Below, piece after piece: positions 40,626-48,651 of a DNA stretch of 64,000 nt. Made by a program: the position numbers and the translations under genes. The stretch is from Modicisalibacter radicis (GTDB lineage Bacteria; Pseudomonadota; Gammaproteobacteria; Pseudomonadales; Halomonadaceae), in assembly GCF_900961225.1 (NCBI RefSeq), contig NZ_CAAHFN010000098.1, positions 124,001-188,000 on the forward strand, read 5' to 3'. Position 1 is the stretch's first letter, and each line of letters starts with the position of its first letter. Below the pieces are notes generated by a model, which saw only the letters and a program-made list of their open reading frames with translations, was not told the origin of the DNA and searched no databases.

Positions 40626-42017
40626 TCAGTAGCCGACGTAGTGGCCGATCACCAGGCCGACCCAGGCGAGCATGTAGACCAGCACCATGAAGGGCAGAAT
40701 GGCCTTCAACCACTTCTCGTAGGAGACCCGGCCCAGCGCCAGCATGGCCAGGGTGCCGCCCGAAGTGGGCACGATCAGGTTGGTCAGGCCATCGCCGACC
40801 TGGAAGGCGGTGATCATCAGTTGACGGCTCATGCCGACCAGGTCGGCCACCGGGATCAGGATCGGCATGGTGACCAGCGCCTGGCCCGAGCCCGAGGGCA
40901 CGAAGAGGTTGATCGCGCCCTGCACCACGCTCGCCATGATCGCCGCCAGCGCGCCGGGTATGCCCTGAATAAGGCCGCTGAGCGCATGCACGATGGTATC
41001 GATGATCTGGGCCTGGTCGAGCAGCACCTGGATGGACGCGGCCAGCCCGATCACCAGCGCGCCGGGGGTGACCCTGGAGGCGCCCTCCATCATCTGCCGG
41101 ACGATCTCGTTGGCCGATAGCCGGTTGACGATGCCGATCACGATGGCGATCAGCAGGAACATCCCGGCGATCTCGTTGATGTACCAGCCGAGCGTGAACA
41201 CGCCCACCAGCATCGCCGCCAGGCCCAGCAAGAATACCCCCAGGGTCGCCTTGTCGTGCCCCGAGAGCCGGTACTCGTGCAGCGCCTTGCTCATCATCCT
41301 GGTGTCGTCGGGCTCCTCGAAGTCCATCCTGACCACCCACTTGCAGATATAGAGCGAGAGTAGTGCCAGCGACGAGATCACCAGCAGGGTACGCAGCCAG
41401 GCGCCGGAGAACGTCGGTAGCTCGGCGATGCCCTGGGCCACGCCAACGGTGTAGGGGTTGATCGGCGAGAGCGCGAAGCCGATCCCTATGCCGCCCACGG
41501 CCATGGTGGTGCCGACCAGGCTGGAACAGCCGATCGCGCTGGCGATCAGCACCGCGATCGGCACCAGGGCGATGTTGTTCTCGAAGCCCACGGCCACGCC
41601 GAAGAAACCGTAGATGAAGGTGCCGGCGGTGATGATGACGTTGCGCCGCTCGACCCCGACGCGGTTGACCGCCACTCCAATGGCGTTCTCGAGCGCCCCG
41701 GTACGCTGCAGGATGTGAAACAGCCCGCCGGCGATGAACACGATGAACAGATAGAGCGACGCTTCGTTGAGGCCGCGGGGCACGGCGACGAAGATATCGA
41801 AGGGCGAGATGGGGCTAACGTCGTTCAGGTATTCGAAGGAGCCGGACACCACCCGGGTGCGGCCATCCTCCTCGACCCGCTGGTACTCGCCGGCGGGTAC
41901 CACGAAGGTGAGCGCATAGGTGGCCAGCAGGATCATGAAGATCAGCACCATGGGGTCGGGGACCGTCCGGTACCACTTCTTCTTGCGCTGAGACAGCGCC
42001 TCTTGATGAGTACTCAT
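40626..42017 (-). CDS. YfcC-family carrier (short-chain fatty acid/amino-acid antiporter-like)
   Basis: A 463-residue, ~12-helix inner-membrane carrier of the YfcC/ArcD-like ion transporter superfamily. It opens KKKWYRTVPDPMVLIFMILL, contains GFFGVAVGFENNIALVPIAV, GFALSPINPYTVGVAQGIAE and the C-terminal half-repeat FVPSGSGQALVTMPILIPVA plus TNLIVPTSGGTLAML, all diagnostic. ATG 42017 follows ACAAGGACAATGCC. It heads an operon with DUF1028 and the M20 hydrolase. A perfect 28-bp palindrome lies 45 bases upstream of the start and is the probable control site. Substrate likely an amino acid, dipeptide or N-carbamoyl/acyl derivative (inference). Confidence 0.9.
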   Translation of the reverse strand: MSTHQEALSQRKKKWYRTVPDPMVLIFMILLATYALTFVVPAGEYQRVEEDGRTRVVSGSFEYLNDVSPISPFDIFVAVPRGLNEASLYLFIVFIAGGLFHILQRTGALENAIGVAVNRVGVERRNVIITAGTFIYGFFGVAVGFENNIALVPIAVLIASAIGCSSLVGTTMAVGGIGIGFALSPINPYTVGVAQGIAELPTFSGAWLRTLLVISSLALLSLYICKWVVRMDFEEPDDTRMMSKALHEYRLSGHDKATLGVFLLGLAAMLVGVFTLGWYINEIAGMFLLIAIVIGIVNRLSANEIVRQMMEGASRVTPGALVIGLAASIQVLLDQAQIIDTIVHALSGLIQGIPGALAAIMASVVQGAINLFVPSGSGQALVTMPILIPVADLVGMSRQLMITAFQVGDGLTNLIVPTSGGTLAMLALGRVSYEKWLKAILPFMVLVYMLAWVGLVIGHYVGY

Positions 42018-42061
42018 GGCATTGTCCTTGTTGTGGTCGCGTCGGAACGGGGAGACGCTGC

Positions 42062-42089
42062 CGGTCAATTTATCATGATAAATTGACCG
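42062..42089. promoter_or_regulatory. 28-bp perfect palindrome upstream of yfcC operon
   Basis: The arms CGGTCAATTTATCA (42062-42075) and TGATAAATTGACCG (42076-42089) are exactly complementary with no spacer. The centre TTATCATGATAA is AT-rich. It sits 45 bases before the yfcC start, a place suited to promoter overlap. The regulator could be the FCD-GntR at 37886 or the MocR-type protein at 42489; neither can be chosen from sequence alone. Confidence 0.75.
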
Positions 42090-42202
42090 AACAAAGGACA
42101 GGCCGGCCTCGTGCGGAATGCCAGTGCGCCTGGCAACGAGGCGGTCAACTCGGTCGATTACCGCTCAACCGCTGGCGCACGAATGGCCACGGTGAGGCGC
42201 CA

Positions 42203-42370
42203 TCATGCTTCCCAGAAGCGCTTGCGGCCTTCGCGGCTGGCTTCGATGGGCGTGACGCCGATGTCTTCGAGAAGGTGGGGAGCGAGCTCGCGCAGCTGCT
42301 GGCGCGTGAGATGACGACGCCGATAGAGGCGTAACGTGGCGATGAGGCGGCGAAGCGGGGCGGGGCGCAT
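42203..42370 (-). CDS. DUF1127-family small protein
   Basis: A 55-residue basic protein: LRRLIATLRLYRRRHLTRQQ then LRELAPHLLEDIGVTPIEAS, ending with the Arg-Phe-Trp motif (KRFW) typical of DUF1127/YjiS-like proteins. Short DUF1127 proteins are linked in alphaproteobacteria to RNA turnover and phosphate/carbon metabolism; no role is known here. ATG 42370 is preceded by AGGAG, which decides this start over the in-frame upstream ATG at 42418. Single gene between the yfcC operon promoter and the MocR-type gene. Confidence 0.87.
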   Translation of the reverse strand: MRPAPLRRLIATLRLYRRRHLTRQQLRELAPHLLEDIGVTPIEASREGRKRFWEA

Positions 42371-42488
42371 GGCGATACTCCTGTTGCTGGGCCTGCAAAC
42401 AGGGTATGGTTTGCGCAATGGGCGATACAGATTCAGATAAATATATTAAATGCGGTACAGAAGCGGATTTCTACCGGCTGTGTCGATA

Positions 42489-43985
42489 ATGTCGACGCCT
42501 TCTGTACTGGTTACCATTTTTTCTGGAGAAACTGTCCTGAAGCGCTATGAAGAGGTCGCGGCCGCGCTGCGCCGGAGCATCGAGCAGGGCCAGTACGGTG
42601 TCGGCGCTCGACTGCCGTCGATCCGCAGCGTCTGCCGCGATTTCCGGGTGAGCGTGTCCACCGCCCAGGAGGCGTATCGACGCCTGGAGGACGCGGCACT
42701 GATCGAGGCCCGCCCCAGGTCCGGCTATTACGTGCTGCCGAGCCAGATGCCGACGGTGCTGCCATCGGTGACGCGCCCGGCCCAACGCCCGCTGGACGTA
42801 TCACAGTGGGACCAGGTACTCGAGCTGGTCGGCATGCCGCGCGACACCGGGGTCATGATGCTGGGGCGGGGCATTCCCGATCTGGAGAGCGCGACGCTCA
42901 AGCCCCTCTCGCGGCTGCTGGCCGGCCTGCATCGCCACGCCGAGATGCACGAGCTCAACTACGACTCGCTGGCCGGCAGTCTCGAGCTGCGCCGTCAGAT
43001 CGTGCGCCTGGTCACTGCCTCGGGGTGCCTGCTGCACCCCGACGACGTGCTGATCACCACCGGTTGCCAGGAAGCGCTGTCGATCGCCATCCGCACGCTG
43101 ACCGCGCCGGGCGATGTGGTCGCCGTCGACTCGCCGAGCTTCTACGGCACCATGCAGATCCTCAAGGCCAACGGCCTCAAGGCGCTGGAGATCCCCACCG
43201 ATCCGCAGACCGGGATCAGCCTCGAGGCGCTGGAGCTGGCCCTGGAGCAGTGGCCGATCCGCGCCATCCAGGTCACCCCGACCTGCAACAATCCGCTGGG
43301 CTACACCATGCCCGAGCCCCGCAAGCGCGCGCTGGTGGCGCTGGCCCAGCGCTTCGACGTGGCGATCATCGAGGACGACATCTACGGCGACCTGGCGTTT
43401 TCCACGCCGCGGCCGAAGACGCTCAAGGCGTTCGACGACGACGGCCGCGTGCTGCTGTGCAGCGCCTTCTCCAAGACGCTGAGCCCGGGGCTGCGGGTCG
43501 GCTGGATCGCCCCGGGGCGCTACCGCGACCAGGCCATGCACATGAAGTACGTCTCCACCGGGGCGTCGGCGACGTTGCCGCAGCTGGCGGTGGCCGAGTT
43601 CATCGCCAAGGGGCATTACGAGCGTCACCTGCGCGAGATGGTGCGCCAGTACCAGCGCCATCGCGACACCATGCTCGGCTGGGTCAAGCGGCACTTTCCC
43701 GCCGGGACCGGGGTCAGCTACCCCCAGGGCGGGTTCCTCCTGTGGCTGGAATTGCCGGCCGGCGTCGACTGCGTGCGCCTCAACGAGCGCCTGGCGGCCG
43801 CGCGGATCCGCATCGCGCCGGGCTCGCTGTTCTCCGCTTCCGGCAAGTACCGCCACTGTCTGCGTCTGAATTACGCCTCGCCGATGACCGCCGACATGGC
43901 CGGGGCCATCCGTGTGGTGGGCGCCACGGTGACGACCATGGTGACGGAGGCCATCGCGCTGCGGGAACCGGGCGTTGCCTCGTGA
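42489..43985 (+). CDS. MocR-type regulator (GntR HTH fused to aminotransferase domain)
   Basis: About 498 residues. A GntR winged helix (KRYEEVAAALRRSIEQGQYG, ARLPSIRSVCRDFRVSVSTA) is joined by a linker to a fold-type I aminotransferase domain. The PLP site is visible: TTGCQEAL, SPSFYGTM, PTCNNPLGYTMP, IIEDDIYGDLAF and the Schiff-base lysine in SAFSKTLSPGLRVGW. MocR proteins sense PLP or amino compounds and usually do not act as enzymes. ATG 42489 has no ribosome site; a CTG at 42537 lies 10 bases after TGGAG and exactly where homology begins, so it may be the true start. Possible regulator of the yfcC operon or of a distant target. Confidence 0.88.
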   Translation: MSTPSVLVTIFSGETVLKRYEEVAAALRRSIEQGQYGVGARLPSIRSVCRDFRVSVSTAQEAYRRLEDAALIEARPRSGYYVLPSQMPTVLPSVTRPAQRPLDVSQWDQVLELVGMPRDTGVMMLGRGIPDLESATLKPLSRLLAGLHRHAEMHELNYDSLAGSLELRRQIVRLVTASGCLLHPDDVLITTGCQEALSIAIRTLTAPGDVVAVDSPSFYGTMQILKANGLKALEIPTDPQTGISLEALELALEQWPIRAIQVTPTCNNPLGYTMPEPRKRALVALAQRFDVAIIEDDIYGDLAFSTPRPKTLKAFDDDGRVLLCSAFSKTLSPGLRVGWIAPGRYRDQAMHMKYVSTGASATLPQLAVAEFIAKGHYERHLREMVRQYQRHRDTMLGWVKRHFPAGTGVSYPQGGFLLWLELPAGVDCVRLNERLAAARIRIAPGSLFSASGKYRHCLRLNYASPMTADMAGAIRVVGATVTTMVTEAIALREPGVAS

Positions 43986-43997
43986 GCCGGGGCGTCC

Positions 43998-44768
43998 TTA
44001 TTCGGTGCTTTTGCCAAGCGCTTCCAGATAGGCGCGAATCCGCGCGGCATTGGTGCCGATGTCGCTGCGCCCGATCCGCGAGGCCGAGCGTACATCCACC
44101 CGCACGCCATCCTCGACTTCGTTCAGGCGGATCGCCACGTCGTCCTTGAAACCGAACCAGCGAGTGGTCGCGGTGGCCTCGAGCGTGGTATCGCCGACCC
44201 TGATCACCTCCCAGCCCTGATCCCGCGCGGTCTCCTCGGCGGCGTCCATCGCCTCGGCCAGCGGCAGATCCAGGATGATTGGCCGAAGGTCCGGGTAGGC
44301 CTGGCGCTGCTGACGAGCGCTGGCCTCGCCAGGGTAGGCCACGGCGTTGGGCGCGGCGTTCCGCGCCGGCGCCAGGGCGACGAAGGCGGGTGGGTCCCGC
44401 ATGTCGGTGGTGATGTCGTGAATCGCCGGCACCTGCCGGGCGCGCTGCTGCAGCTGCCAGGGCACGATCATCATCGCCGCCACCGCGATGAGTACCAGCC
44501 CGCCGGTCAGCGCCGGCTTGAGCCGCCTGCAAAGGCTCGCCGCCAGCAGCGTCGCCAGCCCCAGGGCCGCCGCGCCGAGCGCCAGGTAGGCCCCCTGACG
44601 CAACAGGCCGAAGGCCGCGCCGAGGTCGACCAGGCCCAGTCGGTGGGCCGGCCCCGCGCCGCCGATCAGCAGCGCCGCGGCGATCGTCACCAGCACGCTC
44701 AGCCAGGCCAGTCGACGCGGCCAGCGCCTGCCGCGCGGCGACCGAGGTTCGTATGAAGACATGGCCAT
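43998..44768 (-). CDS. DUF1499-family membrane protein
   Basis: A 256-residue protein. The N-terminal third has three hydrophobic helices (LAWLSVLVTIAAALLIGGAG, LALGAAALGLATLLAASL, ALTGGLVLIAVAAMMIVPW). The C-terminal soluble half is a DUF1499 domain (IHDITTDMRDPPAFVALAPA, AEETARDQGWEVIRV, LEATATTRWFGFKDDVAIRL, RVDVRSASRIGRSDIGTNAA), which presumably faces the periplasm. The domain has no known activity. ATG 44768 has AGGAG upstream; ATG 44762 is also possible. It is convergent with the MocR-type gene. Confidence 0.87.
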   Translation of the reverse strand: MAMSSYEPRSPRGRRWPRRLAWLSVLVTIAAALLIGGAGPAHRLGLVDLGAAFGLLRQGAYLALGAAALGLATLLAASLCRRLKPALTGGLVLIAVAAMMIVPWQLQQRARQVPAIHDITTDMRDPPAFVALAPARNAAPNAVAYPGEASARQQRQAYPDLRPIILDLPLAEAMDAAEETARDQGWEVIRVGDTTLEATATTRWFGFKDDVAIRLNEVEDGVRVDVRSASRIGRSDIGTNAARIRAYLEALGKSTE

Positions 44769-44922
44769 GTGCGCTTTCGCTCCTGCATCGGGTCGTCGAT
44801 TCAGCATACGCGCCGTGGAGGCGCTTATCCCGTCTGCCATGTCATTTGCGCAATAATGTCCAAGCCATCGGCACGCGGTGGGCTTTAAGCTGGGTCGGGT
44901 CAGCGTTCAGGGAGGTGGAAAC

Positions 44923-45756
44923 ATGGCGAAGCAGCCCAGCCGGTTCCGGTTCTTAAAGAGTCGGCACGTTCCCGAGCTTACCGTGCTGCAGGCGGCGATG
45001 AGCGATTTTCGCTACGATCCCCACGCCCATGACGAATACGCCTTCGGCGTCACGCTCGCCGGGCGCCAGGATTTCTTCAGCGGCGGCCAGTATCACCGCA
45101 GTCCCCCCGGCAACGTCATCCAGTTCAATCCCGGCGAGGTTCACGACGGCCAGCCGGGCGGCGACAGCACGCTGGGCTACGTGATGGCCTACGTATCGCC
45201 CGCCCAGCTCGAGGCGGTGTTTGCCGATGCGGCGGGGCGCAGGAGTGCCGGCAACTTCCGAAGCCGCGACACGCTGATACAGGACCCCGCGTTACGCGAC
45301 GCCATTCTGGAACTGGTGCGTCTGGTGACCCAGCAGGTCGGCAGCCGTATCGATCAGGAGTACGCCCTATACCGCATCGTCGAGCGACTCGTCCAGCGCG
45401 ACGGGCAGTTTCAGCCGGGCGCTACCACCGGCCGGCCCGATGCGCTGCTGACACGCGCCAGGGATTACGTCCTCACCCACCTGGAGGAGGACATGTCGCT
45501 GGATGACCTCAGCCGGGCCGCGCATCTCTCGAAATACCATTTCCTGCGGCTGTTCCGGCAGCAGTTCGGCATGACGCCGCACCAGTACGTGATCAATTGT
45601 CGCATCAACGCCGCGCGTCATGCCCTGGAAACCGGCGCGCTACCCAACGCGGTGGCCTTCCGTTACGGCTTCGCCGACCTCAGCCACTTCAATCGCCGCT
45701 TCAAGCGCATCTACGGCATGACGCCGTACCAATACCAGCGCAGCATCACTTCGTGA
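44923..45756 (+). CDS. AraC-family transcriptional regulator (AraC_binding + HTH18)
   Basis: A 277-residue regulator. The N-terminal cupin (AraC_binding) covers residues ~10-165: FRYDPHAHDEYAFGVTLAGR, GNVIQFNPGEVHDGQPGGD. The C-terminal double HTH covers ~180-275: MSLDDLSRAAHLSKYHFLRL followed by FRQQFGMTPHQYV, then ALPNAVAFRYGFADLSHFNR and GMTPYQYQRS. ATG 44923 follows GGGAGGTGGAAAC. It directly precedes, by 13 bases, a LysE-type exporter gene, a pairing often seen where the AraC protein activates export in response to an amino acid. Confidence 0.92.
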   Translation: MAKQPSRFRFLKSRHVPELTVLQAAMSDFRYDPHAHDEYAFGVTLAGRQDFFSGGQYHRSPPGNVIQFNPGEVHDGQPGGDSTLGYVMAYVSPAQLEAVFADAAGRRSAGNFRSRDTLIQDPALRDAILELVRLVTQQVGSRIDQEYALYRIVERLVQRDGQFQPGATTGRPDALLTRARDYVLTHLEEDMSLDDLSRAAHLSKYHFLRLFRQQFGMTPHQYVINCRINAARHALETGALPNAVAFRYGFADLSHFNRRFKRIYGMTPYQYQRSITS

Positions 45757-45769
45757 CCGGGACTTCGCC

Positions 45770-46384
45770 ATGTTAGCAATCGTCGCCTATGCCCTGGGCA
45801 TCATGTACACGCCTGGGCCCGTGAACCTGCTCGGCCTGAATGCCGGACTCCATGGTCAGGCCAGGGCCTCACTGGGGTTCTACCTCGGGGTCGGAACGGC
45901 CTTGCTCATTCTGTTCCTGCTGTTCGGCTGGGCCGGTGCCGCCTGGGTACGCCCCGACATGCTCGCCGTGGTCGGTGCGCTGGGCTGCGGGTATATCCTT
46001 TACCTGGCCATCAAGATCGCCCGCTCGAGCATCGACCTGGGCGCCGTACGCCAGGCGCCGCGGGCGATGCGCTTTCGCGACGGCCTGATCATGCAACTGT
46101 GCAATCCCAAGGGCGTGGTGGCGACGCTGCCGATCGCCACCATCCAGTTTCCCGCCGTGGGTATCGACGGCGTCAGCCTGGTACTCTGGTCGCTCGGCCT
46201 GGCGATGCTGGCGGTCGGCGCGCCCGGCAGCTATGCATTGATCGGCGCCGTGCTCGGCAAGCGCGTCGAGAATCCCGGGATTCTCAAGGGCTTCAGCCTG
46301 GCGATGGCGGCGTTGCTCGCCGGCGTCGCGCTGTCCATCGGTTACGAGCACGTCTGGCTGCCGCTGTCGTCGGATCTGATGTGA
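45770..46384 (+). CDS. LysE/RhtB-family exporter
   Basis: A 204-residue, six-helix inner-membrane exporter. The TPGP-containing start MLAIVAYALGIMYTPGPVNL is characteristic, as is the middle LIMQLCNPKGVVATLPIA (N-P-K motif). It likely exports amino acids or their derivatives. Only 13 bases separate it from the AraC gene upstream, so one transcript is probable. It is followed by a remnant of another araC gene (46401-46538). Confidence 0.9.
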   Translation: MLAIVAYALGIMYTPGPVNLLGLNAGLHGQARASLGFYLGVGTALLILFLLFGWAGAAWVRPDMLAVVGALGCGYILYLAIKIARSSIDLGAVRQAPRAMRFRDGLIMQLCNPKGVVATLPIATIQFPAVGIDGVSLVLWSLGLAMLAVGAPGSYALIGAVLGKRVENPGILKGFSLAMAALLAGVALSIGYEHVWLPLSSDLM

Positions 46385-46400
46385 CTCGCCTGCGTGTATC

Positions 46401-46538
46401 GCGCGCCAGCTGCTCCTCGATACGGAGCGCAGCATCATCGACGCCGGCATGGAGGTCGGCTATTCGAGCCCCAGCCATTTTTCCCAGGTGTTTCGCCGCG
46501 AGGTGGGGGTTACGCCCAGCGCCTATCGCCAGGCGTGA
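46401..46538 (+). pseudogene. C-terminal remnant of an AraC-family regulator gene
   Basis: In frame from 46401 to the TGA at 46536-46538 the DNA encodes 45 residues that match the second HTH of AraC/GlxA-like regulators: RQLLLDTERSIIDAGMEVGY then SSPSHFSQVFRREVGVTPSA and YRQA. There is no start codon or N-terminal domain; the rest of the gene has been lost, with the LysE exporter gene now directly to its left. I see a remnant, not a functional gene. Confidence 0.75.
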
Positions 46539-46580
46539 CGTGACGCTCATTGAATGGTGAAGACCAGGCCTAGTGATGCC

Positions 46581-47513
46581 TCATCGATCGCTTGCCTCGT
46601 AGGGCGAGACGAGGCCCGCCTGCATGTCGGAGCCTCTCAATAGTTCGATAAAGGCGCGCAGGGCAGAGGGCACGTGACGGCGTCCCGAGTAGTACAGCAT
46701 CAGGCCGGGGTAGGGCGGGCTCCAGGCTTTCAGTATCGCCACGAGCTGGCCTGCTTCGAGCCGGTCGCGCGCCGTTTCTTCGGGTATGAAGGCGATTCCC
46801 AGCCCGGCGGCCGCCGCCTCGACCATCAGGTCGCTGTCATCGAGCGTCAACGCACCCGGCACGTCGATGGCGATTTCCTGGCCGTGGCGTGCAAATTCCC
46901 AATGGTAGCGTTTGCCGCTCGGCAGGCGCTGGCGTATGCAGCGGTGTCTATGGAGATCGTCCGGGACGCGGGGCTCGCCGAACCGGCGTAGATAGGCCGG
47001 CGCGGCCACGGCGAGAAAGCGGATCTCCTTGCTGATGCTCACGGCGATCATGTCCTGGGGTACCGCTTCGCCCAGCCGAACGCCGGCATCGAAACCCTGC
47101 TCTACGATATCGACGAGTCTCCCCTCGCTGACCAGATCGAGTTCCACGTCGGGATAGCGCGCCAGATAAGACGGGACGACATGGGCCAGCAACAACCGGG
47201 CGGCGCCTTTGCTGGCATTGATTCGCAATGAGCCGCTGGGCTCGCCGCGCTCCTCGGCGAGCGAATCGAGCGTTGCATCCAGCTCGCTCAGGGTCGGCGT
47301 GATGCGTGCAAGCAACTTGCTTCCGGTATCGGTGAGGGAAACGCTGCGCGTGGTGCGGTGCAGCAGTCGAACGCCGAGCTGCTCTTCCAGCTTGCGCATT
47401 CGGTGACTCAACGCCGAGCGCGATATGCCCATGAGATCGGCGGCCCTGCGAAAGCTGCGCTCGCTTGCTACTACCGAGAAGGCTTCCAGATCCGCCAGGG
47501 TGGGTTTCGTCAT
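46581..47513 (-). CDS. LysR-family transcriptional regulator
   Basis: A 310-residue LysR regulator of the same DsdC/CrgA-like subgroup as 35882-36787. HTH at residues 6-64 (LEAFSVVASERSFRRAADLM, ISRSALSHRMRKLEEQLGVR, LLHRTTRSVSLTDTG). Effector domain has SGSLRINASKGAARLLLAHV and the closing HVPSALRAFIELL. It is divergent from an SDR gene (start 47622) with 108 bases between, which suggests it controls that gene. Effector unknown. Confidence 0.92.
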   Translation of the reverse strand: MTKPTLADLEAFSVVASERSFRRAADLMGISRSALSHRMRKLEEQLGVRLLHRTTRSVSLTDTGSKLLARITPTLSELDATLDSLAEERGEPSGSLRINASKGAARLLLAHVVPSYLARYPDVELDLVSEGRLVDIVEQGFDAGVRLGEAVPQDMIAVSISKEIRFLAVAAPAYLRRFGEPRVPDDLHRHRCIRQRLPSGKRYHWEFARHGQEIAIDVPGALTLDDSDLMVEAAAAGLGIAFIPEETARDRLEAGQLVAILKAWSPPYPGLMLYYSGRRHVPSALRAFIELLRGSDMQAGLVSPYEASDR

Positions 47514-47621
47514 TGGTGAATTCTCTGCACTAAATCATCCCATCCTAGCCTACTTCTGGTTACCAATCGGTGGTGCCAACATGGGTCTTGCAAGCCAACT
47601 ACGAAGGAAAGGAGCATTCCC

Positions 47622-48449
47622 ATGAGCAAGACATGGCTGATCACTGGCGCTTCCTCCGGCCTTGGCCGCCTGATGACGGAAAGCCTGCTGGCCCGTGGCG
47701 ACCGCGTCGTCGCCACGCTGCGCCAGGAGAGCGCGCTCGACGACCTTCAGCAGGCCCACGCCGACCGCCTCGCTGTGATGAAGCTCGATCTCACCGATAC
47801 CGTGGGCATCCGCGCCACCGTCGAGCGAGCCTTCGCCGGCATGGGCCGGATCGATGTCGTGGTATCGAACGCCGGCTATGGTCTCTTTGGCGCCGCGGAA
47901 GAACTGGGCGACGAACAGATCGAGCACCAGATCGCCACCAACCTCACCGGTTCGATCCAGCTTATTCGCGCGGTATTGCCTCACCTGCGCGCGCAGGGCG
48001 GAGGACGGATCATGCAGGTCTCGTCCGAGGGCGGGCAGATGGCCTATCCGAATTTCTCCCTCTATCACGCCACCAAATGGGGCATCGAAGGTTTCATCGA
48101 GTCGCTGGCCCAGGAAGTTGCGCCGCTGGGGATCGATTTCATCCTCGCCGAACCGGGCCCCACCGCGACCAATTTCGCCGCGGCGCTGGCGCACGCCGAG
48201 CCGATGGACGCCTATGCCGGGACGCCCTCGGGCGATGTACGCCGAGCCCTGACGGATGGCAGCTTCATGATCAAGGGCGATGCCGGCAGGACGGTTGCCG
48301 CGATGATCGCCGCCGCCGACCAGCCGAATCCGCCCTTGCGGTTGACGCTCGGCAGCACGGCTTATGCGTCGATCACGCGCGCGCTGACCGGGCGTCTCAG
48401 TGCGCTCGAGGCGCAGAGGGACGTAGCCTTCTCGGCGGATGCGGACTGA
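47622..48449 (+). CDS. SDR-family oxidoreductase
   Basis: A 275-residue classical short-chain dehydrogenase. Cofactor motif WLITGASSGLGRLMTES at residues 5-21; VVSNAGYG near 83-90 in place of NNAG; catalytic Y-x-x-x-K in LYHATKWGIEGF with Ser in MQVSSEGG; substrate-loop start AEPGPTATNF. ATG 47622 has a strong AAGGAAAGGAGC site. It is divergent from a LysR gene that likely regulates it. The substrate is not deducible; closest in pattern to SDRs annotated as retinol/ketone reductases. Confidence 0.9.
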   Translation: MSKTWLITGASSGLGRLMTESLLARGDRVVATLRQESALDDLQQAHADRLAVMKLDLTDTVGIRATVERAFAGMGRIDVVVSNAGYGLFGAAEELGDEQIEHQIATNLTGSIQLIRAVLPHLRAQGGGRIMQVSSEGGQMAYPNFSLYHATKWGIEGFIESLAQEVAPLGIDFILAEPGPTATNFAAALAHAEPMDAYAGTPSGDVRRALTDGSFMIKGDAGRTVAAMIAAADQPNPPLRLTLGSTAYASITRALTGRLSALEAQRDVAFSADAD

Positions 48450-48651
48450 CGCTCTGCGGTTTTTATGCAGCGCGGTCGGCGCGGGGCGCGGGCAGGCAGC
48501 CCCGATTGACACCATTCCAGGCTGGGGTACGCTAAGCGCAGCGCCGCAAGGCGTCCCCGTCCGCGGAAAGGGCTGCGCCCATTACCACCCTCGATCTCAA
48601 CCATACGGCTCCCAGCCTGACTGGCGGACACAGGCGCATGGAGGGAATCGT

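Noticed and set aside
39808..40632. Plus-strand Arg/Pro-rich frame opposite the M20 and DUF1028 genes
   Set aside because: Extreme Arg content is an antisense artefact; both genes on the other strand are complete and recognisable.
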